Below the pieces are notes generated by a model, which had not been told where the DNA came from, ran no database searches, and saw only the letters and a list, made by a program, of their open reading frames with translations. 64,000 bases of DNA from Selenomonas sp. ND2010 (GTDB taxonomy: Bacteria; Bacillota; Negativicutes; Selenomonadales; Selenomonadaceae). Within the stretch, counting starts at the first letter, position 1, and every line of letters starts with the position of its first letter. The stretch spans positions 1 through 64,000 of the forward strand of contig NZ_JNKI01000013.1 in assembly GCF_000702005.1 (NCBI RefSeq), read 5' to 3'. Positions 1 to 8,645 of this stretch are shown piece by piece. The translations under genes and the position numbers were made by a program.

Positions 1-22
1 AGCCTTGACGTTCCGCGTGAAG

Positions 23-123
23 CAAGAAATTTTTGCCTGCGTTCTCGTTGGAAAAGCAGTTTCGTCCAAGCGAAGCGCGTTTAACTGTTTTCCAACTCTT
101 AATTAAAAGGCAAAAATTTCTTG
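23..123. repeat. Long imperfect inverted repeat (hairpin)
   Basis: The outer arms at 23-38 and 108-123 are perfectly complementary over 16 bases. A second pair of arms inside them, 47-61 and 83-96, is complementary apart from one unpaired base. In RNA this would fold into a stem of about 100 nt. It lies directly after the riboswitch-like element in minus-strand reading, so it could be part of an expression platform for a gene beyond the left edge, or a remnant of a small palindromic element. Confidence 0.6.
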
Positions 124-215
124 TAGCGGGTTGTCACCGGTGGAGCGTTGGTACTGGGGCCCCCGCCGCCGGCGATTTGTCTCGAACACGAACTGGGTAC
201 TACTCCCCTGCAAAC
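119..215 (-). ncRNA. Candidate structured leader RNA, possibly yybP-ykoY (Mn2+) type
   Basis: Read on the minus strand the segment opens with GGGGAGTAG and closes with TGACAACCCGCTAC. These resemble the 5' and 3' consensus pieces of the yybP-ykoY manganese riboswitch, and GTAG/CTAC could form the closing helix. The middle is GC-rich with further pairing (GCCGGCGG, GGGGCCCC). The typical internal CGTCA box is not clearly present, so the family call is weak. A controlled gene would lie to the left of the window; TerC-type or Mn exporter genes are usual partners of this family. Confidence 0.33.
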
Positions 216-233
216 TGTAATTTCACAGTCCCT

Positions 234-665
234 TTATTTGGCGGCTTTTTCCGCCGCCTTTAGACTCTTTTCCATATTGCTCAGAACTTCCGGCGTGACA
301 TTTCCCTGGCCCGCACGCTTTAGGATTTGGGCGTGGTGCATAATATCTTCAATGTTTTCGATATAATCCCGTTCCGCAGCGTAGAGCGTAGCAAAAATAG
401 GCTCCTTTCCCTTTCCCAAGACTTTTTCAGCCAATTTCTTGAGCTCCTTCAACGTCTTTCGTTGCGTCAGGATAAATCCAACATTTTCACGCTCTACTCG
501 AGCCAGGGTTCCATCAATCTTATCATGAAGCTGCTGGATTTCCCGCATATTGTCCTGCAGCATGCTGAGCTGCTCCTTCTTGCGTCTGAGTCCAGCCAGC
601 TCTCCTGGGGTATGCTGATGCGCATGATCATGATGATGCCCGCAGGAACAATGTTCTTCACCCAT
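234..665 (-). CDS. His-rich coiled-coil protein downstream of narGHJI
   Basis: I do not recognise this 143-residue protein as a named family. It begins with a short metal-ligand-rich tail (MGEEHCSCGHHHDHAHQH) followed by a highly charged, probably all-helical and coiled-coil body. The start at 665 is chosen because GAGGAGAG lies a few bases before this ATG; an in-frame ATG at 701 has a poor ribosome binding site. It follows narI by 86 bases with no terminator between them, so it is probably the last gene of the nar transcript. A role in metal (Ni, Zn, Mo or Fe) handling for the nitrate reductase is possible but is inference from position and the His/Cys cluster only. Confidence 0.75.
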   Translation of the reverse strand: MGEEHCSCGHHHDHAHQHTPGELAGLRRKKEQLSMLQDNMREIQQLHDKIDGTLARVERENVGFILTQRKTLKELKKLAEKVLGKGKEPIFATLYAAERDYIENIEDIMHHAQILKRAGQGNVTPEVLSNMEKSLKAAEKAAK

Positions 666-751
666 TCTATCTCTCCTCAAAACTTCTCTGTTGTCATTCA
701 CTGCTACCTATTATACAAGAATACCACAAAAAAGTCTTGCGACCTTGCCGA

Positions 752-1417
752 TCATTTGCGGCGATAGATGATATCCCGACGGAAAAGATATTCAACCGGA
801 ACGCTTAAGCAATGCACCAAGCGCGTAAAAGGAAACAGCATCGCCAACAGCATCCAGGATACCATGTGCAGCTGAAACACAGCTGGTACCCCCTCCATCA
901 GCGAAATATCCGGCTGCAGCATCAATACGGAACGGAACCACGGCGAAATCGTCTCCCGATAGTCAAAGGTTCCAGGGATATTCGACAGCGTTGCCAACAT
1001 GCCAGACATCAGCGCCAGGAGCAGCACGAGATAAAGCCACCGATCCATAACACTTGTATTGACCTTCAGGCGGGCACTGCCAGCAAAACGCCGTTTAAGC
1101 AGCAGCAAGAAGCCCCCCAAGAACAATATCCCTGCGGGGATGCCACCAGCCAGCGACATCAGATGATACGTATGCTCATCGGTCCCCCCCATTTCCGTCA
1201 CGAATTTCGGCACGAGGACACCGACGAAGTGACCGCCGAACGCCATGAAAAGCCCCAAATGAAATAGTGGATTCCCCCATTGACTGTCACGCTTGGACAA
1301 AAACTCGCTGGACTTGGTCGTCCAATTCCGTTCGAAATAAACATAGCGGACAATCGTACCGCCAATAAATATCGTCAAAGCGATATAAGGCAGCACGCCA
1401 TATAAAAACGCCTTCAT
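752..1417 (-). CDS. narI: Respiratory nitrate reductase gamma subunit NarI
   Basis: This is the membrane cytochrome b subunit that oxidises quinol and passes electrons to NarH. The 221 residues hold about five membrane helices. Four histidines at residues 53, 63, 184 and 202 keep the 10- and 18-residue spacings of the heme b ligands of E. coli NarI (56, 66, 187, 205). The start codon overlaps the narJ stop (ATGA), so the two are translationally coupled. Length is normal for the family. Confidence 0.96.
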   Translation of the reverse strand: MKAFLYGVLPYIALTIFIGGTIVRYVYFERNWTTKSSEFLSKRDSQWGNPLFHLGLFMAFGGHFVGVLVPKFVTEMGGTDEHTYHLMSLAGGIPAGILFLGGFLLLLKRRFAGSARLKVNTSVMDRWLYLVLLLALMSGMLATLSNIPGTFDYRETISPWFRSVLMLQPDISLMEGVPAVFQLHMVSWMLLAMLFPFTRLVHCLSVPVEYLFRRDIIYRRK

Positions 1418-1944
1418 GCAGTTTCACTCTCCAATTCCTCTGCCGTCATCAAAATGACATCCAGCAAAAACGTATGCGCTAGTTTGGCTTCGGTAAAACG
1501 ACTGCGAAGCAGCTCCACTTTCGGAGCGGCCACCGCTAGAACGCTATGCGCCCGCTTCTGAGAAAGAGCCGCCGCAAGTTCTAGAATTGCCGGCAGATAA
1601 TCCGGCAATTCCTTATCCGTATCGAAACCATTATCCAAAAACAGCCGTTTAAAGGTAAGCATTTCGCCTGACTGCTTGCCAAAATCCGTGCGATCATGCA
1701 TCGTTAAATAAAGATTCGTATTGGACGAAAACTCGAAGATGCGGACATAGAATTCTTCGTATTCTTTCTGCCCCATATCCTCGATGTAATCAATAACCTC
1801 CAGCAGTTCTTCACGCTTCTGTTTAACCGTAATCTCAGCAGCAATACGGCGCACCTCGGTAAGGTGACTCCACCATTCTTCATCTGGATAGCCAAAAAGA
1901 TACGCCACCAGTGATAAAGTATCTTTATATTCCTGCGCTGCCAT
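1414..1944 (-). CDS. narJ: Nitrate reductase assembly chaperone NarJ
   Basis: NarJ is a cytoplasmic, all-helical TorD-type chaperone needed for molybdenum cofactor insertion into NarG and for membrane attachment of NarGH. The 176-residue product has the family-type region around the EFYVRIFEF stretch, and it sits between narH and narI as in classical nar operons. I chose the ATG at 1944, just after the narH stop. A GTG at 1953 in the same frame would overlap narH by a few bases and is the alternative start. Confidence 0.93.
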   Translation of the reverse strand: MAAQEYKDTLSLVAYLFGYPDEEWWSHLTEVRRIAAEITVKQKREELLEVIDYIEDMGQKEYEEFYVRIFEFSSNTNLYLTMHDRTDFGKQSGEMLTFKRLFLDNGFDTDKELPDYLPAILELAAALSQKRAHSVLAVAAPKVELLRSRFTEAKLAHTFLLDVILMTAEELESETA

Positions 1945-1946
1945 TA

Positions 1947-3365
1947 TCAGCACCCCCCCGGGCAGTTATACCCGCAGCTTCCCTGCAGCTCACGGAGTTT
2001 CTCGGCAGACTGTTCCTGCATGCCAGCTGGGATTTTAAAACGGTCTTTATATTTGGCAATCGCCAGCAAGCGATACATCTTTTGATAGGTGTCTTTTTCC
2101 GCCACCAGCCGCTCCGGAATTGCTTCACCTGTCTCCAAGCATCGCATCAAAAGACGCATGTCCAAGAGTTTCTGCAGGGACGCTTCCACAATCTGCGTAT
2201 TACCAGCACCGAAAAGCTCTGCCAAATAAGCGATTGGGATGCGCATATCACTTACCTCCGGCAAATACACATCAGCTTCGACACGGCGCGTGATTGGCGA
2301 AAGAGGTGGTACATACCAAACCATCGGCAAGGTGCGATATTCCGCGTGAAGCGGCAGAGCGATTTGCCATTCTTTGACCAGCTGATAAACCGGCGAATCC
2401 TGGGCTGCCTTGATCCAGTTCTCCGGTATTCCTTCCTTGCGAGCGGCTTCCATGACCGCGGGGTCGTGCGGATCCAGCAGAATATCGAGAACGCTTTGAT
2501 AAATGTCGCCTGTCTCTGGGGCAGAGGCTGCCTCTTTGACCTTATCCATATCGTAGAGCAGGACTCCCATATAACGAAGGCGGCCAACACAGCTATCCGC
2601 ACAGACCGTTGGCAGTCCATTTTCCAGCCGGGGGAAACAGAATACACATTTTTCGGCCTTATTGGTCTTCCAGTTAAAGTAGACCTTCTTATAGGGGCAG
2701 GCCGGAATGCAGTGACGCCAGCCGCGGCAGCCATCCTGCGAAACAAGCACGACGCCATCCTCCTCGCGCTTGTAAATTGCCCCGGAAGGGCAGGCTGCTA
2801 CGCAGGCCGGATTCAGGCAATGGTTGCAGACCCGCGGCAGATATTTCATGAACAAATCATGAAATTCCATGGTGATTTCGCCTGCCATATTTTTGAGATT
2901 GATATCCTGACGAACCGACTCGCCATCGGCCAAATCATCTTCCCAGTTCGGGCCCCATTTGATTTCCATGCGCTTTTGCGTTATCAGCGAACGCGGACGT
3001 GCCACCGGCTGATGTTTCTTGCGCTTTGACGTAATCAAGGATTCGTAGTCATAGGTCCACGGCTCATAGTAGTCATCCATTTCCGGTTGATCCGGATGAT
3101 AAAAGAGCTTTAAGAGCCTCTCCGGTTTGGATCCCGAGCGAAGCTGCAGCTTGCCATTTTTAAGCTCCCAGCCACCTTTCCACTTCTGTTGATCCTCCCA
3201 ATGCTTGGGATACCCAATTCCAGGTTTTGTCTCAACATTATTGAAATACATATATTCCGCCCCCTGGCGGTTGGTCCAGACATTCTTGCAGGTGATGGAG
3301 CACGTATGGCAGCCAATACACTTATCAAGATTCATGACCATGGAAATCTGCGCTTTAATCTTCAA
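1947..3365 (-). CDS. narH: Respiratory nitrate reductase beta subunit NarH
   Basis: NarH is the iron-sulfur electron-transfer subunit linking NarI to NarG on the cytoplasmic face. Cysteines 16, 19, 22 and 26 (CIGCHTCSITC) sit at the same numbers as in E. coli NarH. Further Cys groups follow in the CNHCLNPACVAACP and CRGWRHCIPACP regions and in KCVFCFPRLENG. The tryptophan in CRGW marks the position that gives a [3Fe-4S] rather than a [4Fe-4S] cluster in the family. Length is 472 residues, slightly shorter than the usual 480-510. It overlaps the end of narG by 11 bases. Confidence 0.97.
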   Translation of the reverse strand: MKIKAQISMVMNLDKCIGCHTCSITCKNVWTNRQGAEYMYFNNVETKPGIGYPKHWEDQQKWKGGWELKNGKLQLRSGSKPERLLKLFYHPDQPEMDDYYEPWTYDYESLITSKRKKHQPVARPRSLITQKRMEIKWGPNWEDDLADGESVRQDINLKNMAGEITMEFHDLFMKYLPRVCNHCLNPACVAACPSGAIYKREEDGVVLVSQDGCRGWRHCIPACPYKKVYFNWKTNKAEKCVFCFPRLENGLPTVCADSCVGRLRYMGVLLYDMDKVKEAASAPETGDIYQSVLDILLDPHDPAVMEAARKEGIPENWIKAAQDSPVYQLVKEWQIALPLHAEYRTLPMVWYVPPLSPITRRVEADVYLPEVSDMRIPIAYLAELFGAGNTQIVEASLQKLLDMRLLMRCLETGEAIPERLVAEKDTYQKMYRLLAIAKYKDRFKIPAGMQEQSAEKLRELQGSCGYNCPGGC

Positions 3366-6300
3366 GCCAATCTACCTCCCCCTGCATTTTGCGGGCTACC
3401 ACATACATATCGCGCTGGTTGCCGGTCGGACCATAATAATTGAATCCATAGCTAAGCTGACCATAACCGCCAATCATATGCGTCGGCTTCATGTGCAGCC
3501 GCGTCGGCGTATTATGCGTTCCTCCACGCGTACCAGAAATCTTTGAGCCTGGGACATTGATGTGATTATCCTGGGCATGATGCATGTAGACTACGCCCTG
3601 CGGCAGCCGCGGTGTTACGACAGCTCTTGATACTACCACGCCATTATGGTTATAGAGCTCCACCCAATCGTTATCCTTGACGCCCAACTCTTTGGCATCC
3701 TTCTCGTTAAACCAAACCGACTGTCCCCCACGGAACAAGGTTAAGAGCTGCTGGCTATCAAAATACATCGAGTGCGTGCTCCATTTATTGTGCGGTGTCA
3801 GATATTTGAGCGTTAATTCCTTGCAGCCGCCAAGTTTCTGCTTGATAGGCGCATAGTCAAGGATTGGCCGATAGGTCGCCATGGCTTCGCCGGCTTCACG
3901 CATCAGTTCATGATCGAGATAGAAATGCTGACGGCCCGTATTCGTGCGGAAGGGCAGCAGCTCTTCAATGTTGGTCGTAAAGGGCGTATACCGGCGATTC
4001 TGATTGGACCCCGTAAAAGTCGGCGACGTAATGGACTCCTTCGGCTGTACCGTCAGTTGTTCAAAGGTAAAGCGCTCACTTTCACGGTCTTTGGCCAGCC
4101 GCGTGAGATTGCTAAGGCCGGATTCCTTTTCGCAGGCTTCCCATGCCTTAACGGCCACCTTGCCATTGGTCGTCGAGGAAAGTCCCAAGACCGCATCAGC
4201 GGCCTGCTTGGCCGAATAGATGGACGGACAGCCATAGGAAATGTATGCTTTGTTATCTACGAGACCGTTGCGCTTGCCGATTTCCTGATACTCATCCGCT
4301 GAGCTCCAGGTCATAGCCTCCGCGCCCATCGTCTCGGCCACTCCTGGTCCCAGGGCAATCCATTTTTCATAGAGCTTCGTATAATCAAGTTCCGTCTCAA
4401 TGAGATTGGGCATCGTCTTCCCGGGAATCGGTTCACACTCGCCTTTGCTCCAGTCGCGAATTTTGCCATAAGGCTGAGCAATCTCGCCTTTAGTATCATG
4501 CTGGATGGGCATCGCCACCACATCTTTGAGCGGTTTGAGATCAGCTTCTTTGGCTACCTCTGAAACCTTCTTGGCCAGCGTGCGGAAGATATCCCAGTCC
4601 GTACGCGACTCCCACATCGGGTCAATTGCCGCCTGGAACGGATGCACAAACGGATGCATATCGGTAGAGGAAAGATCATCCTTCTCATACCAAGTAGCCG
4701 TCGGCAAAACCACATCAGCGTACAAAGCCGACGATGCCATGCGAAAATCGATGTCCACCAAAAGATCCAATTTCCCGTCGGCTGCGCCACCGGATTGTTC
4801 GAGCTCGGCCGCCTCGCGCCATTTGATTTCTGTAGGACGGGTGGCACACTCTTCCTCCGCAAACAGACTATTTTTCGTCCCCAACAGGTATTTGAGATAG
4901 AACTCATGCCCCTTAGAGGAGGAACCAATGAGATTGTTGCGCCACATAAAGAGATTGCGCGGGAAATTCTCCGGCGCATCCGGATCTTCGATGGCAAACT
5001 GCAGGCTCTTATCTTTGAGACTGTCGACGATATACTGCTTGACATTCTTGCCAGCGGCAGCTGCTTCCTCATGGAGCTGCTGGCCGCTCTTGTTAAACGT
5101 CGGATAGGACGGCAGCCAACCGAGCCTTGCCGCCATGACATTATAGTCCCCGGCATGGCGGTAACGCGGTGTTTCCGTCGGTGCGGTGATGTCTGCGACA
5201 TCTATCTCATCGCTTCGCCATTGGTCCGTGGCAAAATAATAGAACGACGTCGAGTTCTGAAGTCTTGGTGGTTTTTTCCAATCGAGGCCCGTCATGATGC
5301 GCTGCCAGCCCTCGGCGGGGCGGAGTTTTTCCTGCCCGACATAATGGGCCCAACCGCCGCCATTGCGGCCCTCAGCCGCCACGAATAACAGGTTGTTAAG
5401 AATCGCACGATAGACGATATCCGCATGGAACCAATGGTTGATACCACCACCCATGATGACCATCGTGCGGCCCTTGGTCTTGATGGAATTATCCGCAAAC
5501 TCGCGCGCCGTATGAATAACCGTATCCATCGAAACACCCGTATATTTTTCCTGCCATTTCGGCGTATAGGGAATATCTTCCTCATAGGAAGCAGCAGCAT
5601 CGCCGCCCAACCCACGGTCAATGGAATAGTTGGCCAAAGTCAAGTCATAAACCGTGGTTACGAGTATTTCTCCGTCCTTCGTCTTGACCCGCTTGACCGG
5701 AACAGCCCGGGTAAGCGTACGCGATTCCCGCTCATTGCCAAAATAGGGCAGTTCCAACTCAGCCACCTCATCCATGCAACCGAGTATCGAAAGCTGTGGC
5801 AGAATCTTCTCGCCTGTATCGGCATTTTCCTCACGGAGGTTCCACTTCTCCTGACGATCCCAACGATCCCCAATCGTGCCATTCGGTATGACCAGCTTGC
5901 CGGTTTTCTCATCAATGACATAATACTTAAATTCCGAATTCGCATCTTCACGCCCCAAATCAGCGGCGACCAGATAGCGATCGGTATGAAATTTGCCATT
6001 TTCTTTTTTTACCAAACGCACGAGGAACGGGAAATCCGTATACTTGCGCGTGTAATCCAAAAAGAACTTGCAAGGTTCCCCCCAATAATACTCGTTTAGG
6101 ATGACATGCCCCATCGCCATAGCAAAGGCCGAGTCACTCCCCACCTTGAGCGGGATCCAGGTATCCGCCACCGCCGTCGACTCCGCATAGTCCGGCGATA
6201 CCGAGACCACCTTCGTCCCCTTATAACGCGCTTCCGTCAAAAAATGCGCATCCGGCGTGCGAGTCTGCGGTACATTCGAGCCCCAGGTCATAATATAACC

Positions 6301-7038
6301 GGCATTATACCAATCCGAGGATTCCGGTACATCCGTCTGATCCCCCCAAACCTGCGGACTAGCTGGTGGCAAATCGGCATACCAATCATAAAACGAAAGG
6401 CCGGCACCTCCCAGCATCTGAACGAAGCGAATCCCAGCAGCATAGGACAGCATGGACTTCGCTGGAATAACCGAAAAACCAAAGATGCGGTCTGGACCGT
6501 ACTTCATCGCCGTATACAGCACCGATGCAGCCACGATTTCCGCCGCTTCCTCCCAGTTCGAGCGCACAAAACCACCCATACCACGCGCTTCTTTATACCG
6601 CTTCATCTTGGCTGGGTCGCTGGCGATACTCTTCCAAGCATCAAAAGCCGTCTTATGCGTCTTTTTCGCCGCACGCCAAAGTTCCGCCAGCTCACTGCGC
6701 AGATACGGATATTTAATGCGATGCGGGCTGTAAAGATACCACGAAAACGACGCCCCGCGCGGACAACCGCGCGGCTCAAATTCCGGCATATCCGGCCCGG
6801 TCTCCGGGTAATCGTGAATTTGGTTCTCCCAGGCCACCAAGCCATTTTTGACATAGATATTCCAACTGCAGGACCCCGTACAATTGACGCCATGCGTAGA
6901 ATGTACACACTTGTCAAAAGACCAGCGGTCACGATACAGGTTTTCCCAATCACGCCCGCCTTCATGGAGCTCTTGATGACCACTTTCCGATTGCTCTTTC
7001 GGAACAAGGTACTTGAACTTCTTAAAGATATTGCTCAC
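3355..7038 (-). CDS. narG: Respiratory nitrate reductase alpha subunit NarG
   Basis: NarG is the molybdenum bis-MGD catalytic subunit that reduces nitrate to nitrite in the cytoplasm. From the GTG at 7038 the protein has 1227 residues, with His49, Cys53, Cys57 and Cys92 as FS0 cluster ligands and Asp222 as molybdenum ligand, all at exactly the E. coli residue numbers. That agreement and the sequence AAGGAG seven bases upstream of the GTG decide the start; in-frame ATGs at 7065 and 7068 have no good ribosome binding site. It is the first gene of narGHJI. The promoter carries an FNR-type box centred at -41.5. Confidence 0.98.
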   Translation of the reverse strand: MSNIFKKFKYLVPKEQSESGHQELHEGGRDWENLYRDRWSFDKCVHSTHGVNCTGSCSWNIYVKNGLVAWENQIHDYPETGPDMPEFEPRGCPRGASFSWYLYSPHRIKYPYLRSELAELWRAAKKTHKTAFDAWKSIASDPAKMKRYKEARGMGGFVRSNWEEAAEIVAASVLYTAMKYGPDRIFGFSVIPAKSMLSYAAGIRFVQMLGGAGLSFYDWYADLPPASPQVWGDQTDVPESSDWYNAGYIMTWGSNVPQTRTPDAHFLTEARYKGTKVVSVSPDYAESTAVADTWIPLKVGSDSAFAMAMGHVILNEYYWGEPCKFFLDYTRKYTDFPFLVRLVKKENGKFHTDRYLVAADLGREDANSEFKYYVIDEKTGKLVIPNGTIGDRWDRQEKWNLREENADTGEKILPQLSILGCMDEVAELELPYFGNERESRTLTRAVPVKRVKTKDGEILVTTVYDLTLANYSIDRGLGGDAAASYEEDIPYTPKWQEKYTGVSMDTVIHTAREFADNSIKTKGRTMVIMGGGINHWFHADIVYRAILNNLLFVAAEGRNGGGWAHYVGQEKLRPAEGWQRIMTGLDWKKPPRLQNSTSFYYFATDQWRSDEIDVADITAPTETPRYRHAGDYNVMAARLGWLPSYPTFNKSGQQLHEEAAAAGKNVKQYIVDSLKDKSLQFAIEDPDAPENFPRNLFMWRNNLIGSSSKGHEFYLKYLLGTKNSLFAEEECATRPTEIKWREAAELEQSGGAADGKLDLLVDIDFRMASSALYADVVLPTATWYEKDDLSSTDMHPFVHPFQAAIDPMWESRTDWDIFRTLAKKVSEVAKEADLKPLKDVVAMPIQHDTKGEIAQPYGKIRDWSKGECEPIPGKTMPNLIETELDYTKLYEKWIALGPGVAETMGAEAMTWSSADEYQEIGKRNGLVDNKAYISYGCPSIYSAKQAADAVLGLSSTTNGKVAVKAWEACEKESGLSNLTRLAKDRESERFTFEQLTVQPKESITSPTFTGSNQNRRYTPFTTNIEELLPFRTNTGRQHFYLDHELMREAGEAMATYRPILDYAPIKQKLGGCKELTLKYLTPHNKWSTHSMYFDSQQLLTLFRGGQSVWFNEKDAKELGVKDNDWVELYNHNGVVVSRAVVTPRLPQGVVYMHHAQDNHINVPGSKISGTRGGTHNTPTRLHMKPTHMIGGYGQLSYGFNYYGPTGNQRDMYVVARKMQGEVDWLED

Positions 7039-7070
7039 GTTAATCTCCTTCCCAAAACATAACATCATTT

Positions 7071-7120
7071 TTTTCTTATTTTATTCGACTTCGTTGATTT
7101 TTCATGTGACAAACATCACT
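7071..7120 (-). promoter_or_regulatory. narG promoter with FNR-type box
   Basis: The palindrome AGTGATGTTTGTCACA (minus strand, 7105-7120) fits TGTGA-N6-TCACA. The -10 hexamer TAAAAT lies at 7078-7083, placing +1 near 7071 and the palindrome centre at -41.5. This is the class II activator position for CRP/FNR proteins. No comparable -10 lies at the matching distance toward the divergent GGDEF gene. Confidence 0.75.
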
Positions 7121-7254
7121 CGCTATTGATAAAGCTGCCAAAATAACGGACTGCCTTTGTAACAAAAAGCATCGACAGTTTCAACGCCGATTATTACACT
7201 ACGATAGAGCATATCCCATGAATTGATTTTGTATGCATTTTAGGAGGAACTACC

Positions 7255-8241
7255 ATGGCACTGGATAAGGAACTAGCAAATTATCTAAACAAGGAAGGTA
7301 TCTTCCAGCAGATGTTTGATGTTATTCGTCTGGTCGAGCAGGACGGTCATTATATTTGCAAGTGCAATCACGACGGTTCCTGCACCATCACCAACGAAAC
7401 GTGTTTTTCCGTCTGGGGAAAACCCCATCGCTGCAGCAATTGTGTCTCGCGGCAAGCCTATAACGAGGAGCGCCAACACGTAAAATTCGAATACGCCCAT
7501 AACCGGTACTACTTTGTCATAGCCCGCCCCATCTGGCTCCAAGGGAAAAAATATGCCTTGGAATTTGTGATGGATGTTACCAACCAGTTCACCCAAAACA
7601 GTCCCACCGAGGGGAATTTTGTCATGAATCTAATCCATGAACTCGAACGGGTCTCTTCCCGAGACCCATTTACCGGCTTATTCAACAAAAACTATCTGCA
7701 AAAGGAATTGACACAAGCCTTGCAGCAGCGTCATACGCAATCTCAGTCAGAAGCCCCACTATACCTTGCCATCTGGGATATCGACAATTTCAAACAAGTC
7801 AACGATACCTACGGCCACGATATGGGCGACAAAATCCTGCTAAGTGTTGCTCAGGCATTGCAGCATGGCATCACCGCCGAAGATGGCATCACTGCCCGCT
7901 TTGGCGGCGATGAATTCATGATCCTATTCCGCCGGACCGACCGAGCCTATTGCGAGAAATTGCTACGAGCCATCAAAAATGACATCGACCACCAGACGCA
8001 CAGCAGCCTGCTCTGCAACGAATCGACCTGTTTTCGCGTTTCGATAAGCTACGGATTAGCTGACGTTCACGCCTATGAAACCGCCGCCGCAGCCCTCCAC
8101 GCCGCCGACCAGCAGCTTTATGACCGCAAGCGAAAAATACATAAAAAGGATGCGATCCAGAAGAAGGATTTTCTCCTTTCATCACGAAATAATAAAATAC
8201 CTAAAATGCTGAAGGAGGGATTCCTATGGAAAAGCAAATAG
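7255..8241 (+). CDS. Diguanylate cyclase with Cys-rich N-terminal sensor
   Basis: The 328-residue protein has an N-terminal PAS-like domain (about residues 12-115) followed by a GGDEF domain (about 135-300) with an intact GGDEF motif at 217-221, so it should make c-di-GMP. No RxxD inhibitory site lies five residues before the motif. The sensor domain holds six cysteines at 35, 37, 43, 50, 60 and 63, the last two as CSNC, suggesting an iron-sulfur, zinc or thiol redox sensor. No membrane segment is seen. It is divergent from narG and overlaps the next gene. The sensing role is inference. Confidence 0.88.
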   Translation: MALDKELANYLNKEGIFQQMFDVIRLVEQDGHYICKCNHDGSCTITNETCFSVWGKPHRCSNCVSRQAYNEERQHVKFEYAHNRYYFVIARPIWLQGKKYALEFVMDVTNQFTQNSPTEGNFVMNLIHELERVSSRDPFTGLFNKNYLQKELTQALQQRHTQSQSEAPLYLAIWDIDNFKQVNDTYGHDMGDKILLSVAQALQHGITAEDGITARFGGDEFMILFRRTDRAYCEKLLRAIKNDIDHQTHSSLLCNESTCFRVSISYGLADVHAYETAAAALHAADQQLYDRKRKIHKKDAIQKKDFLLSSRNNKIPKMLKEGFLWKSK

Positions 8242-8528
8242 CCGTCTGGCTTTTACAGCGCGGCTATGCCGATGACCTTGAGCAGGGCATCCGCTTTGCC
8301 CAAGCCTTGGCCAATAAAGAATGCACCGAGGAAATGTTGGACGCCCTCGGTCATAATATCGATGTATTTATGTCTGTGGGCGGACCGGTAACCGCGGACA
8401 ATCTTCTGCCCTTTTTGCTCGACAAATACAATATGGCCCAAAAACTCATTCATTTTTGGAATGAAAATCCCAAAGACACCAATGCGATTTTCTTTTTCAA
8501 CGAATGCCGCAAACTGGGCATCAGTTAA
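8226..8528 (+). CDS. Small hypothetical protein coupled to the GGDEF gene
   Basis: This 100-residue soluble protein matches no family I know. Its start lies 16 bases inside the end of the GGDEF gene, with GAAGGAGGG just before the ATG, so the two are translationally coupled. It is mostly helical by composition, with no cysteine cluster and a single Cys near the end. A rho-independent terminator follows within 15 bases. It may act with the GGDEF protein, for instance as a partner or effector, but the sequence does not show which. Confidence 0.75.
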   Translation: MEKQIAVWLLQRGYADDLEQGIRFAQALANKECTEEMLDALGHNIDVFMSVGGPVTADNLLPFLLDKYNMAQKLIHFWNENPKDTNAIFFFNECRKLGIS

Positions 8529-8540
8529 GAATCGGCAACG

Positions 8541-8573
8541 AAGCCTTCCCACGTTTGGGAGGGCTTTTTTTCT
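8541..8573 (+). terminator. Terminator after the GGDEF two-gene unit
   Basis: The stem AAGCC-TTCCC / GGGA-GGGCTT is followed by seven T residues. It begins about 13 bases after the stop codon at 8528. Confidence 0.85.
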
Positions 8574-8603
8574 TTGGCAAAACTCGAACAACCGCGTTAT
8601 AAT
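8574..8603 (+). promoter_or_regulatory. Promoter of the cysteine desulfidase-like gene
   Basis: TTGGCA at 8574-8579 and TATAAT at 8598-8603 are separated by 18 bases. The next GTG with a ribosome binding site is at 8646. Confidence 0.7.
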
Positions 8604-8645
8604 AAACTTATTCGCTGTATATATGGAAAAGAATGGAGCGTCCAC

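Noticed and set aside
1911-3029. A 372-codon open frame on the plus strand opposite narH
   Set aside because: It is antisense to a fully conserved gene, has no ribosome binding site or recognisable protein features, and reflects codon bias of the GC-rich coding strand.
6106-7062. A 318-codon plus-strand frame opposite the narG 5' end
   Set aside because: It covers the conserved FS0 and Mo-ligand region of narG on the other strand and has no features of its own.
8574-8645. Extending the cysteine desulfidase-like gene to the upstream ATG
   Set aside because: The extra 24 codons cover the promoter -35/-10 elements and have no ribosome binding site; the GTG at 8646 does.
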